Notes: generated by a model not told the origin, from the letters alone. 64,000 bases of DNA from Halichoerus grypus (GCF_964656455.1 NC_135715.1:75715414-75779413), one strand, 5' to 3'; numbered from the stretch's first letter, positions 50,547 to 64,000 are shown. Program-made: numbers and translations.

Positions 50547-51037
50547 TTTTCAACAATAGCCAAACTATGCAAAGAGCCCAAATGTCCATCAAAAGAAGAT
50601 GTGGTATATATACACAATGGGATGTTACTCAGCCATAAAAAGAATGAAATCTTGCCAATTGCAATGATGTAGATGGAACTGGAGGGTATTATGCTAAGTG
50701 AAATAAGTTAGACTGAGAAAGACAAATACCATATGATCTCACTTGTATGTGGAATTCAAGAAACAAAACAGATGAATATATGGGAGGGGGAAAAAGAGAG
50801 AGGGAAACAAATCATTAGAGACTCTTAAAGATAGAGAACAGACTGAAGGTTGATACAGGGAGGTGGGTAGAGGATGGGCTAGATGGGTGACGGGTATTAA
50901 GAAGGGCACTTGTTATGATGAGCACTGAATGTTGTAAGTAAGTGATGCATCATTGAATTCTACTCCTGAAACCAATATTGTACTGTGTGTTGACTAAAAT
51001 TTAAATAAAAATTTGAAGAAAAAAAAAACAATAAAAA
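50547..51037 (+). mobile_element. L1-F, short sense L1 3' end nested in L1-E
   Basis: This is a sense L1 3' end: 'gtccatcaaaagaagatgtgg', 'actcagccataaaaagaatg', 'gacaaataccatatgatctc', 3' UTR words 'ttaagaagggcacttgttatg', then a poly-A tail. It is the only sense L1 of note in the intron, 5' truncated to about 490 bp. It shares sequence in inverted form with 51075-51200, so the pair could fold into a hairpin RNA. Confidence 0.85.
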
Positions 51038-53110
51038 AATAAGTCTTTTTTTTGTCTGCCTCTTTTTTGTTTGTATGTTTTATTTTTTAAATTCGACATA
51101 TGAGTGAAATCATGTAGTATTTGTCTTTTTCTGACTTGTTTCACTTAGCATTATATATACCCTCTAGGCCCATCCATGTTGTTGCAAATGGCAAGATTTT
51201 ATGCTTTTTTTATGGCTGAGTAGTACTCCATTACACACACACACACTATATATATATATATATACACACACACATACATACATACATATATTTATTTATC
51301 TGTGGGTGGATGGATACTTGGGTTGCTTCCATATCTTGGCTAAGGTAAACAGTGATGCAATAAACATGGAGCATATATATATTTTTGAATTAGTGTTTTC
51401 ATTTTCTTTGGGTAAATACCTAGTAGTGGCATTACTGGATCATATGGTAATTCTATTTTTAATTTTTTGAAGAACCTCCATTGTTTTCCACAATGGCTGC
51501 ACCAATTTACATTTCCACCACCAGTACACAAGGGTTCCTTTTTCTCCACATCCTCATCAACACTTGTTATTTCTTGTGTTTTTTATTTTAGTCATTCTCA
51601 TTGATGTAAGGTGATGTCTCATTGTCCATTTGATTTGCATTTCCCTGATGATGAGTGATGTTAAGTATCTTTTCATGTATCTCTTGGTCAATTATATGTT
51701 TTCTTGGAAAATGTCTATTGAGGTCCTCTGCTCATTTTTTAATTGGATTATTTGGGGTTTTTTTTTTTTTTTTTGGTGTTGTATAAATTCTTTATATATT
51801 TTGGATATTAATTCCTTATCAGATATATCATTTGTAAATATCTTCTTGATACAGTAGGTTGCCTTTTTGTTTTATTGGTGGTTTCCTTTGCTGTGCAAAA
51901 TCTTTTTATTTTGGTGTAGTCCCAATAGTTTAATTTTGCTTTTGTTTCCCTCACCAGAGGAAACATATCTAGAAAAGTGTTTCTACAGCCAATGTCAAAG
52001 AAATTACCGCCTATGTTTTCTTCTAGGAACTTTATGCCTATGTTTCACATTTAGGTCTTTAATCCATTTTGAGTTTATTTTTGGGTATGGTATAAGAAAG
52101 TGGTCCAGTTTCATTCTTTTGCATGTAGCTTTCCAGTTTTTCAGCACTATTTGTTGAAGAGACTATTTTTTCCCCATTGTATATTCTTGCCTCCTTTGTC
52201 ATAGATTGATTGACCATAAAAGTTTGGGTTTATTTCTGGACTCTCTATTCTGGTAATCTATTTGTCTATTTTCGTGCCAGTATCATACTTTTTTGATTAC
52301 TTTAGCTTTGTAGTATATCTTGAAATCTGGATACTTCCAGTTTTGTTCTTCTTTCTCAAGATTGCTTTGGCTATTTTGGATCTTTTGTGGTTACATACAA
52401 ATTTTAGGATTATTTTTTCTAGGTTTGTGAAAAATGCTGTTGGTATTTTGATAAGGATTACATTAAATCTGTAGATTGCTTTGGGTAGTATGGACATTTT
52501 AACCATATTTGTTCTCTCAATCCATGAGCATGGTATACCTTTCCATTTGTTTGTGTCATCTTCAATTTCTTTCATCAGTGTTTTATAGTTTTTGTAGTAT
52601 AGATCTTTCACCTTCTTAGTTAAGTTTATTCCTAGGTATCTTGTTTTTGATACAATTGTAAATGGAATTATTTTATTACTTTCTCTTTCTGCTACTTTAT
52701 TATTAGTGTATAGAAATGCAACAGATTTATGTATATTAGTTTTGTATCCTGTGACTTTACTGAATTCATTTATCAATTCTAGCAGTCTTTTTGGTGGAGT
52801 CCTTAGGGTTTTCTATATATAGTATCATATCATCTGTAAATAGTGAAAGTTTTACTTCTTCCTTACCAATTTGGATGCTTTTCATTTCTTATTCTTATCT
52901 GATTGCTATGGCTAGGACTTCCAGTACAATGTTGAATAGTAATGAGAATGGGCACCTTTGTCTTATTCCTAATCTTAGAGGAAAAAGCTCTCAGTTTTTC
53001 ACCCTTGAGGATAATGTTAGCTATGGGTTTTTCATATATACCCTTTATTATGTTGAGGTATGCTTTCTCTAAATCTACTTTGTTGAGAGTTTTTACATTA
53101 TGAATGGATG
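51038..53110 (-). mobile_element. L1-E, ORF2 part, nested in L1-D
   Basis: Antisense ORF2 pieces: 51340-51549 (LKIELPYDPVMPLLGIYPKK), 52297-52776 ([20 protein letters not shown]) and 52863-53123. It is broken by stops and shifts and its age is intermediate. It ends in ORF2 near 53110, so it is 5' truncated; a loose duplication (catttttaaaa / catgtttttaaaa) may flank it. A CA/TA/CATA array lies at 51233-51290. Confidence 0.8.
51233..51290. repeat. Compound CA/TA/CATA microsatellite
   Basis: (CA)n, then (TA)n, then (CA)n and (CATA)n, embedded in L1-E where the ORF2 C-terminus normally has an AT-rich word. It is likely length polymorphic. Confidence 0.9.
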
Positions 53111-55937
53111 TTCTAATTGTCAAACATGTTTTTAAAAGATTTATACCTAAATATTTCAGGGTAGTTTTTTTTTTTTTTTCCTGCTGTTAATATAAATGAT
53201 ATTGTATTTATAATTCCAAATGTCAGTGTTTATTGTTGGTATATAAGAAAGGAATTGATTTTTGCATATTAAATTTGTATCTTGCAACTGTGTTATAATT
53301 GCTTATTAGTTCCAGGAGTTTGTTAGTTCTTTGGGAAGTTTTATCTAGATAATGATGTCATTTGTGAACAAAAGCAGTTTTCTTTCTTTCTTTATCTCTA
53401 AAACTTTTATTTCCTTTTCTTGTCTTATTGCATTAGCTAGATCCTCCAGCATGATATTGAATAGGAGTAGTGAGAAGAGACATCCTTGCCTTGTCCCTGA
53501 TCTTTGCAGGAAAGCATCTAGTTTTCTTACCACTAAGTATGATGTTTAGTGCAAGTTTTCTGTAAGTGTTCTTATCAAGTGAGGAAGTTCCCCTCTATTC
53601 TTTGTTTGCTGAGAATTTTTATCTGAATGTGTGTTGGATTTTTTCAGATGTTTTTTCTGAATCTGTTGATATGATCATATGATTTTTCCTTTTTAGTCTC
53701 TCAATGTGGTAGATTACATTAATTGATTTTTAAAAGTTGAACCTGCTTTGCATATCTGGAATAAATTTCAGTTGGTCATGGTGTATAATTGTTTATAATT
53801 ATAATATAATTGTGTATAAAACAATTTGATTTGCTGATATTTTCTTGAAAAAATATTTTTGCATCTGTGTTCATGAGAGATATTGGTCTGTAGTTTTCCT
53901 CTCTTGCTGTGTATTTGGTTTTTGTTAAGGTAATGCTGGCCTCATAGAGTGAATTAGGAAGCTTTCGCTTCTATTTTCTGGAAAAGATTGTAAAGAATTG
54001 GTATAATTTGTTCCTTAAGTTGGGTAGAATACACCAGTGAATCCATCTGGGCCTGGTGTTTTCTGTTTTGGAAGGTTATTAATTATTGATTCAACTTCTT
54101 CAGTAGATATAGGCCAACTTAGATTATGTATTTCTTCTTGCATGAGTTTTCGTAGATTGTGCCTTTCCAGGAATTGATCCATTTCATGTAGGTTATCAAA
54201 TCTGTGAGCATCAAGTTTTCATAATATTCCTTTATCTTCCTTTGATGCCCATTTTATCAATAGTGGTATATCCTGTCTCTTATTTCTGATATTAGTAATT
54301 TGTCTTCTCTCTCTCTCTTCCTCTTAGTTAACCTGGATAGAGGTTTACAAATTATCTTGATATTTTCAAGGAATCAGCTTTTGGTTTTATTATTTTTTTC
54401 TATTAATTTTTTATTCAATTTTATTGGCTGCTTCTCTAATTTTAAAAATATGTTTTTCTTCTCATTACTTTGGATTTAATTTGTTCTTCTTTGTCTAGTT
54501 TCCTAAAGTATAAGCTTAAATTACTGACTTTAGATCTTTCTTCTTTTCTAATATATGCATTAACTGCTTTGAATATTCTTGTAAGCATTGCTTTCATTGC
54601 ATCCCACAGATTTATATAAGTTATATTTTCATTTTCATTTTGACCAAAATATTTAAAAATTTTCCTTGAGCCTTCTTTTACCCATGTGTTAATGAGGAGT
54701 GTATTGTTTAATCTCTAAATATTTTGGGATTTTCCAACTATCTTTCTGTTATTGATTTCTAGATTAATCCAATTGTGGTCTGAGAGCATTCATTGTATAA
54801 TATCTGTTCTTTTAAATTGTTAAGATGTATTTAATTTCCCACAATGTGGTCTCTCTTGAGTAAGATTCCTTGTGATCTTCAGAAGAATGTGTATGCCACT
54901 GTTGTTGGATAAACATTGCCTAGATGTCTGTTATATTCAGTTAATTGATGGTGCTGTTCAGTTCAACATGTCCTTACTGATTTTCTGCCTCTTGGATCTA
55001 CATTTCTGACAGGTGGATGGTGAAGTCTCCAACTATAATACTGGATTCATCTGTTTCTTCTTGTATTTCTGTCAGTTTTTGCCTCATGTATTTGATGTCC
55101 TGTTAAAATCATTAAGGGTTTTATGGACAGTAAGGATTGTTATGTCTTCTTGGAGAATTGACCCCTTTATCACTATGTAATGCCCATCTTCATTCCTGAT
55201 TACTTTCTTTTCTCGGAAGTCTGCTCTGATTGAAATTAATGTAGCTACTCCAACTTTCTGTTGCTTAGTGTTGGCATGGTATATCCTTCTCCATCCCTTT
55301 ACTTTTAATCTATCTGTATTTTTACAATTAAAATTAATTTCTTATAGACAACACATAATTGGGTCTTGTTTTTCTCAACTTTGCTGACATTCTCTGGTAT
55401 TTTAATTGTTATATCTAGACCATTGATGTTTAAAGTGATTAGTTATATAATTGGGTTAATATCTGCCATATCACCATGTATGAATAACATATTTCTGTTC
55501 TTTGCTCTTATTCTTCCTCCCTTTTCTTTAATTGTCTTCCACCTTTCTTTTTTCTGCCTTATGGTTTTGAGTGTTTTATATGATTTCAGTTTTCCTCCTC
55601 CCTTTTTTCCAATTTTTAAGTATTTACCCTGACATTTACACTGTAAGTCCACCTCAAATAATACTGCACTGCTTCATGGTTTGTGCATATGCTTCTTTTC
55701 AGTCCCTCATAACATTGCTGTCCTGCATTTCACTTATCTATAAACTATAATCGCCTTGTACATTGTCGCTATTATTATTGTGAAGAAGCTGTTATGCATT
55801 ACATCATGAAATAAAAAGATTTGCTTTTATATCTTCCATTTATTCCTTCTCTAGCACTCTTGCTTTCTTTACATAGATCCAAGTTTCTGACATCCATCAT
55901 TTTCCTTCTTCTTGAAGAACTGTTTTTAGCATTTCTT
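53111..55937 (-). mobile_element. L1-D, ORF2 part continued
   Basis: The continuation of L1-D. Complementary ORF2 with 53345-53533 ([20 protein letters not shown] reverse-transcriptase box) and endonuclease-region words to about 55400, followed by the inter-ORF region. It is old, with many stops. It is interrupted by the SINE at 55938-56137. Confidence 0.75.
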
Positions 55938-56137
55938 TTTTTTTTTTTTAAGACTTTATTTATTTATTTGACAGAGAGAGAGACAGTGAGAGAGGGAACA
56001 CAAGCAGGGGGAGTGAGAGAGGGAGAAGCAGGCTTCCCGCCGAGCAGGGAGCCTGATGCGGGGCTCGATTCCAGGACCCTGGGATCATGACCTGAGCCGA
56101 AGGCAGACGCTTAATGACAGAGCCACCCAGGCACCCC
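55938..56137 (-). mobile_element. Carnivore SINE, antisense, in L1-D
   Basis: T run, 'aagactttatttatttattt', 'gggaacacaagcagggggag', inverted head 'gagccacccaggcacccc'. The perfect 17-bp target duplication TGTTTTTAGCATTTCTT lies at 55921-55937 and 56138-56154. Confidence 0.96.
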
Positions 56138-56154
56138 TGTTTTTAGCATTTCTT

Positions 56155-57850
56155 GCAAGTCAGGTCTACCAATGAGAAATTCCCTCAATTTTTGTCCAAG
56201 AAAGTCTATTTCTCCACCATTGAAGGATAATTTTGCTGGAAACAGAATTCTAGGTTTGTGGGTTTTTTATTTCAATGCTTTAAGTATTTCCCACCACACT
56301 CTTCTCTATTGCATAGTTTCTGAAGAGAACACAGATACAATTCTTATTCTTGCTCCTCTATAGGTAAGGTGATTTTTTTCCCCCTCCATCTTCTTTGGAG
56401 ATTTTTTTCCTTGTCTTTGATTTTCTGCAGTTGAAATATGATACTCCCAAGTGTGTTTTCTGCCCTGCTTGGTGTTTGTCCTTCATTTGGAAAGTTCTCA
56501 GCCATTATTACTTCAAATATTTCTTCTGCTCCTTTCTCTCTCTATTCTCCTTCTGTAATTCCCATTACATGTACATCTTTTGTAATTACTCCACAATTCT
56601 TTGGGTCTTCTCTTCTGTCTTTTTCATTCTTTTCTCTCTTTGCATCATACTCTTGGAAGTTTTTATTGACATGTCTTCAAGCTCACTGATAGTTTCCTCG
56701 GTCATGTCCAGTCTACTGATGAGCATTTCCTTTGATTCTTTTTTATAGTTTCCCTCTCTCTGTTTACATTACCCATGAATCTTGTGTATTTCCTTAGAAC
56801 TGTTGGCATGTTAATCATAGTTGTTTCTGAATTCTCAATCTGGTTATTCTACCATCTCTAACATACATGAATCTGGTTCTGATGCTTGTTCTGTTTCTTA
56901 AGACTGTGGTTCTTGTCTTTTATTGTAACTTGAAATTGGTGTGAAAGTTGGACATGAAGTACTCACTGGCTGGGAGTTAGTTAGGCTGTGTTTACTTTTG
57001 CAGTAGCTGTGGTGTTGGAGGCTAAACTTTTCTTATTTATTTATGTCTCTGATGCTGTATTTGGGTTTCTGTGGAGACTTCTACTTAACATAAGATCTGA
57101 GAGGTTAGTTTTTCAGTTGTTTTCTCCTGTTTTACAGGACCCCTGTTGCTGTGGTGGTGAGGGGAGGGTGGGAGGGATGCATTCTAAAGTCCTGTGATTA
57201 GGTCTCAGTCTGTTACAGAGCCTGTGCCCCTCAGCTCTGACTTTTGCAAATGCTTTTCAGTTTGCCTTCCCTGCTTTGATGAGACGGGGATTGGGTTGGA
57301 TATTTCTTTTCTTCTAGGTAAGTTAGGCTCTGGTAAGATAGTTTCTTTTGAGGGCAGCCTTGTTAAGAATAACAGAATGCTCTGGTGTATTTCAAAATGG
57401 CTGTTTTTTCTTTCCCCCTGCTGGAAGCATTGGGAGAATTTTTCTCCATCTTTACTTGAGAACCTGGTAGAGCTACTGGAGGTAAAACTCATAAAAGTGT
57501 GGGGGTCCCCCTCCCCCCTTAAACTGGGCCTCCCTGGAGTTTTCAATTCTCAGATTTGGCCACACTGAGCCTCCAATTTGTCAATTGTAGTTTAAATTTT
57601 CCTACCTTAGTGCTAGTCCGTACTGGAGAGTTCTGTAAATTGTGATTCTCTGTATTTGCCTGCTTGTCTTTATATTTGCGGGGGCAGCAATTTGCTCTGT
57701 GATCTCAGTTCTCTGCTGGATATAAGAAGAGTTTTGATTTTTAGTTTGTTGAGCATTTTACTTGTTGTTAGGATGGAATAATGCCTTCCAGGCTCCTTAT
57801 ATGTCAGAACAGACACCAGAAGCCTCCATTATTTCCTGTTTTTACAACAC
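56155..57850 (-). mobile_element. L1-D, ORF1 and 5' region
   Basis: Antisense ORF1 words ('gagaaattccctcaatttttg', 'aatattt(c)ttctgctcc'-type blocks) are followed by an old 5' UTR. The right edge near 57850 is not sharp. The open frames here (for example 57194-57568) do not match a protein family I know. Confidence 0.6.
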
Positions 57851-57889
57851 ATTTTTGCCCTTTTTTCCGTGATGTCCCTTTCTTTCATG

Positions 57890-59260
57890 CCCTAACAGCT
57901 CTGACTTTTCTTCTCTGTCTTCCTTTTTATCTCTTCATCTGGAAGATCTGCTGCTGACCCTCTTCTCACACTGCATCGCCCTTCCCCAGTCTCCTTCTAC
58001 AGCTTTAACTAACACCTGAGCAATGAAGCCTCAGTCTTAACTGAGTGTCTGACATCTTATGGGCACTTCACAGTCAGTGTCTCCAGAATTGAATTTATTT
58101 TCTGTGACTCCTCTATCCTTCTCTCACAACTGCACCCCACCCTCCTTTCTTCTCCCACAAACATACCCACCCTCCTTTCTTTCTTTTTCCCTGCGTAGTA
58201 CTCTGATTAAATGACTCTGCCATCCCATCCATCTGGCTCAAGCCAGAAACCTGTGTGTTATTCTAGACTATTCTTTCTCACCAGTCCTGAAACATTTCCA
58301 TCTCAAGGAAAAACAAATTCATATCTGCCTCCTCATCCTTGACCCACTGCCTTTGCTTATGTTCAGACCCCAGTTTACCGTCTGCTCTCCCTGCCTCTCC
58401 TGCATTCCTCCCTCCATACTGTCAACCTTGCAGTGTTCCAGAAAGCATCAGATTGCTTCTCTGTTGCCTACAAAAGCAGTCTCTCATGTTTCCCAATCTG
58501 TAAACAATCCACTGAGAGTGTGAACATACTGCATTAAAAATTCTGTTTAGATTTATTTTTATTTCAACTTGTAAAAATGTATCCTTTTTTTTTGTTTTGA
58601 AATATAGTAGAACAACAGCACATGAATATAATTTATAAATATACATATATTAAGGTTGAATACTTAAAAATTCTTTTAATGATTGGGGTACATAATCAAA
58701 AAGTTGAGAGACCACATGCCTATAATATGAAATCCTAATCCTTCAGGTTTATGTCTGAGGCCCTCAGTTCTCTGGACCCTGCCCATGTGTGTCTAGACTC
58801 CCCTCCCTCTCTTTTCCTCTTGATCCCCTGCATCATGAACTGGCTCGTATTTAGCCACTGGTTTAGAAGTTTCCAGGCTGTTTCATGACTTCACACTGTT
58901 GCTTCTCCCTGGAATTCCCTTATTACTTCTCCCTGCCTTCATTCCTCATCCCCACCCCACCCAGCAGACTCCTGTTTCTGAATTCCTTTCTGCGACCCCT
59001 TCCTGTTTCTACCCTCTCTTCCACAAGTGAAGTCATCACACCCTCTTGGTGTCCCGCTGTCTGTGTCCTTCATTCAGTCCTCTGACCGTGTCTCTAGCAG
59101 CTACTCTACTGCCGCCCCAGGCTAAGGAGACCAGAGTTGTCTGTCCACTTCTCCGCATCCTTCACAGTGAGCTCTTTAGAGACAGACACTCCTCTCATTC
59201 CTTACCTCCAGCAAGCAGCAGGTTTATTGACAGCCTGCACAAGTATATGAATTAATGAGC
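57890..59260 (+). repeat. L2 LINE fragments, sense
   Basis: Two L2-like blocks lie at about 57890-58420 ('tcatctggctcaagccagaaacctg'-type words, 'tcctcatccttgaccc') and 58700-59260 ('tccctggaattcccttattac', 'ctgcgaccccttcctg', 'cagtgagctctttagagacagac'). Between them is AT-rich unique sequence. Confidence 0.55.
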
Positions 59261-59462
59261 GAGGACACTGAAGAAGTGATGTGTCTTTCACCAGTGAGAT
59301 TCTGTTTTTATGAAAAATTGATCAGGAATTAAGTTGTAAACTTGTGGATTTCTATAGTCAAAATCTCTTTTGTGGTATAATTTATACATGCTCACTAAAT
59401 CCAGTCATCCATTTAGTAACAAAAATACGTTTGTCTGTGTTCTGCGTGAAAGTTTATATGTA

Positions 59463-59612
59463 TTTTGTTTTTATTTTAATTAACTTTTCTTGAAGTATAG
59501 TTGACACACAATGTTATGGTAGTTTCAGGTGTACAACATAGTGATTCGACAAGTTTATATGTAATGCTATGCTCTTCACAAGTGTAGCTACCTTCTGTCA
59601 CCATAAGTATAT
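59463..59612 (-). mobile_element. L1 3'-UTR fragment, antisense
   Basis: 'cttgaagtatagttgacaca', 'tagtttcaggtgtacaacat', 'gtgattcgacaagtttatat' are the usual complement of an older L1 3' end. Only about 150 bp is present. Confidence 0.8.
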
Positions 59613-60396
59613 ATTTTGTTAATTCCAGAGAGTAGAAATAGAATAAGCACCTACTGTTATTCTAGAGCCATTCTTTCTAGCTGTGGTCATAAAGTTTGCC
59701 TGATCTAATGACTCAAAAGTGACCATTCACATCACATACTCTGGATGTGCTTTGGCTTATGTTGGAAGAGGACATAAAAAGCCATTTTTGAATGAAGAAT
59801 AATTAATCTTGCCAGTATGTTATGCTTCATTTAAGGTATATAACTGTAAAACAGATGAATTAAGATCTGATGGTTTATGTTACAGAGACTTTTTCCATTA
59901 ACAAATATTTTACTAGAGATAGGATTTAAATTCACTTAGTATGCCTCAGGACTTGAGTTTGTTTACTATTTATGTGATATAAGTCACAATTTTTTAGAAT
60001 AGAACATATTTCATTATAGCTCACACTGGTCAGATTCTGTCTGTAGGTATGCATAAAGGATTGTGTGTGTGGTGTGGGTAATTGAGATAGACGGATTTAA
60101 TTAAGTCAGTGCAAGTAAATAACCTGAAAAGGATGAAGTTTAGGGAATGGTGTGTCTATCTTAATTACTCATTACTGATATTACTCTTACTACTAAGAAG
60201 TACTACTTACTACTGTTACTACTAAGAATAATTAGACTGCCTTTCCTCTGAAAATCCCTCAAAAGATAAAGATGTACCTTTTTGTTTTCAGTCCTTTTTT
60301 TAGCTACCATGATCCTAAATTTTAAATGAAGAGTTAACTGAACTTAAGAAATTGAAGTAAACAAAAATGCTATTGAACCTCTTTTCTTTCTTTTAG

Positions 60397-60550
60397 GTAT
60401 AATATTGAGCCCAGTTTATATTGCCCATTTTTCTCCCTTGGAGCGTGCATGGAAGGCCTAAATATTTTGTTTACCAAACTGTTAGGAATTACGTTATATG
60501 CAGAGCAGCCTGCAAAAGGAGAGGTATGGTGTGAAGATGTTCGCAAACTG
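60397..60550 (+). CDS. MIPEP: MIPEP exon f (about residues 369-420)
   Basis: This 154-nt exon completes the Arg codon left by exon e, then encodes [20 protein letters not shown] through [12 protein letters not shown]. The acceptor is a strong pyrimidine tract ending tttcttttag and the donor is CTG|gtaagc. It begins in phase 2 and ends in phase 0. It follows the 46-kb intron, so correct recognition depends on its good acceptor. The segment corresponds to the region before the catalytic domain, where MIPEP has its conserved GLLGI(S/T)LYAEQP-type motif. Confidence 0.97.
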
Positions 60551-63091
<2,541 letters not shown>

Positions 63092-63296
63092 GATTGTCAT
63101 TTTACAATCCGTGGAGGCAGGTTAAAAGAAGATGGAGACTATCAGCTCCCAGTTGTAGTTCTTATGCTGAATCTTCCCCATTCCTCAAGGAATTCACCAA
63201 CTTTATTAACTCCTGGAATGATGGAAAATCTCTTCCATGAAATGGGACATGCCATGCATTCTATGCTGGGACGTACTCGTTACCAACACGTCACTG
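63092..63296 (+). CDS. MIPEP: MIPEP exon h, zinc-binding HEMGH exon (about residues 447-515)
   Basis: This 205-nt exon, 68 codons plus one base, encodes [20 protein letters not shown] through the M3 zinc motif [10 protein letters not shown] and on to GRTRYQHVT. By counting from human numbering, His495 and His499 bind zinc and Glu496 is the catalytic base. The acceptor is ttcttccag and the donor is ACTG|gtgagc. The exon ends in phase 1. The catalytic residues are intact, so the gene looks functional here. The third zinc ligand, a Glu 25 residues after the second His in M3 peptidases, would be residue 524, two residues past the next exon. Confidence 0.98.
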
Positions 63297-63676
63297 GTGA
63301 GCCACGAAGAGAGGACTTCTTTTTAACAACCATCTTTTAAAAACATGTGTTTTATTTTCAATTGGAACAAAAACCTCTTTATTTAGAAAATCTTATCTTT
63401 TAACATTGTCAGGTGGTCATTTATTGCAGGTTGCCTCCCCTTGTCCTTCTAGTTGTTATGCAGCCTGATCATCTGACATTTTTCTGCTTCCTTGCTAACA
63501 GTTCTGACTGAGGACTGTCTCACTTGTCTTCTGAGTTTGCACTTTTACATTTTATCATATTTTATATGGAATTGAAGTTTTTGGCTTCAACTTTTTATGG
63601 AATTGAAGTTTTTGGCTTCAACTTTTTATGGAATTGAAGTTTTTGGCTTCAACTTTTTCTTTTCCCCCCATTTTAG
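63297..63676 (+). other. MIPEP intron, 380 nt, with hairpin repeats
   Basis: A short intron with three 31-bp repeats at 63566-63658 next to its acceptor (ccccccattttag). Otherwise it has no recognised element. Confidence 0.9.
63566..63658. repeat. Three 31-bp tandem repeats, each with a 6-bp stem
   Basis: Units begin at 63566, 63597 and 63628 with ATGGAATTGAAG. Each contains TTGAAG, a 7-nt spacer and CTTCAA, a small inverted repeat, followed by ACTTTTT. The array ends 18 nt before the microexon at 63677. The copies are almost perfect, so the expansion is recent. Confidence 0.95.
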
Positions 63677-63699
63677 GGACCAGGTGCCCTACTGACATA
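63677..63699 (+). CDS. MIPEP: MIPEP exon i, 23-nt microexon (about residues 515-522)
   Basis: It completes Gly and encodes TRCPTD plus one further codon (ATA). The acceptor is ccccccattttag. The donor is most likely ATA|gtgagt, which makes the exon 23 nt and leaves phase 0. A second possible donor, gtaagt, begins 4 nt later at 63704. TRCPTD follows HVTG directly in MIPEP. The next residue would be Ile where I recall Phe in the human protein, so the exact 3' edge is the least certain splice site. Reading past it gives VSK and a stop. Confidence 0.85.
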
Positions 63700-64000
63700 G
63701 TGAGTAAGTGAAAGAATATTGCCTCTTTTTCTCCAAAATCAGTTAGAATACATATTAAGGCATGTTGAAAAAATATTTTCCTATGCTTTCCCCCTGTTTA
63801 AAATGACAGTCTTTCATGCTGGTATGTGGCCATATTTGATGATATTATATGTAGACTTTCCTCTTAGTTGTCTCATCTCTGAGTCTTAAGCTCACTATCC
63901 TATATGGTCAGCTTTAAGACCACCTGCTACATTGCTTTCATTTAGTGATTTATTAACTAACTTTGTATAATAGTATTTTGAGGGAGAAGAAGATATTTGA
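63700..64000 (+). other. Start of the next MIPEP intron
   Basis: AT-rich intronic sequence to the window end. The exon with the third zinc ligand is not reached. Confidence 0.85.

Larger units (their letters stand above)
14333..60396 (+). other. Giant 46-kb MIPEP intron packed with antisense L1
   Basis: The donor is gtaagt and the acceptor is ctttcttttag. By the boundaries listed here, well over half of the intron is LINE-1 sequence: the nested pair at 17736-31049, the old element at 39340-45985, and the three-level nest at 48478-57850. All but one short copy (50547-51037) are antisense to the gene. SINEs, MIR and L2 copies and a minisatellite fill parts of the rest. Unique stretches 14800-16480, 31065-32830, 34025-35380 (except the exon-like copy) and 59620-60396 show nothing else I can identify. 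Confidence 0.85.

Overview
The window is a piece of carnivore nuclear genome, most likely a non-canid caniform such as a bear, seal or mustelid. The evidence is eleven tRNA-Lys-derived carnivore SINEs (head GGGGCGCCTGGGTGGCTCAG), carnivore-type L1 elements, and the usual mammalian background of L2, MIR and MER2 fossils. Its only cellular gene is MIPEP, the mitochondrial intermediate peptidase, on the plus strand. Nine consecutive internal exons lie at 3714-3896, 4437-4593, 9606-9654, 11250-11310, 14280-14332, 60397-60550, 62410-62487, 63092-63296 and 63677-63699. Together they give 963 nt, or 321 codons in one unbroken frame, matching about residues 202-522 of the ~713-residue human protein. 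The promoter, the mitochondrial targeting sequence and the C-terminal third lie outside the window.

Layout: 1-3713 is upstream intron. 3714-14332 holds five exons in introns rich in L2, MIR and SINE copies plus a MER2 DNA transposon. 14333-60396 is one 46-kb intron. 60397-63699 holds four exons, including the zinc-site HEMGH exon and a 23-nt microexon. The window ends inside the next intron.

The 46-kb intron is dominated by LINE-1 copies, nearly all antisense to MIPEP. At 17736-31049 a full-length carnivore L1 (L1-B, 23631-30891) sits inside the 5' UTR of an older, 5'-truncated relative (L1-A); each is bounded by a 15-bp target-site duplication. At 39.3-46.0 kb lies an older L1M-type element interrupted by a 3'-UTR-only L1 insertion with a 16-bp duplication. 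At 48.5-57.9 kb there is a three-level nest of L1s.

I found no novel defence, mobile or biosynthetic system. The observations most worth a second look are: a degenerate extra copy of MIPEP exon 11250-11310 inside the giant intron (34916-34976); the 23-nt microexon that separates HEXXH from the predicted third zinc ligand and is preceded by three 31-bp hairpin-containing repeats; the nested L1 pair, with an intact ORF1, a broken ORF2 and a complete YY1-type 5' end; and an 85-bp minisatellite. All family assignments are from reading the sequence and from memory; no database search was run.
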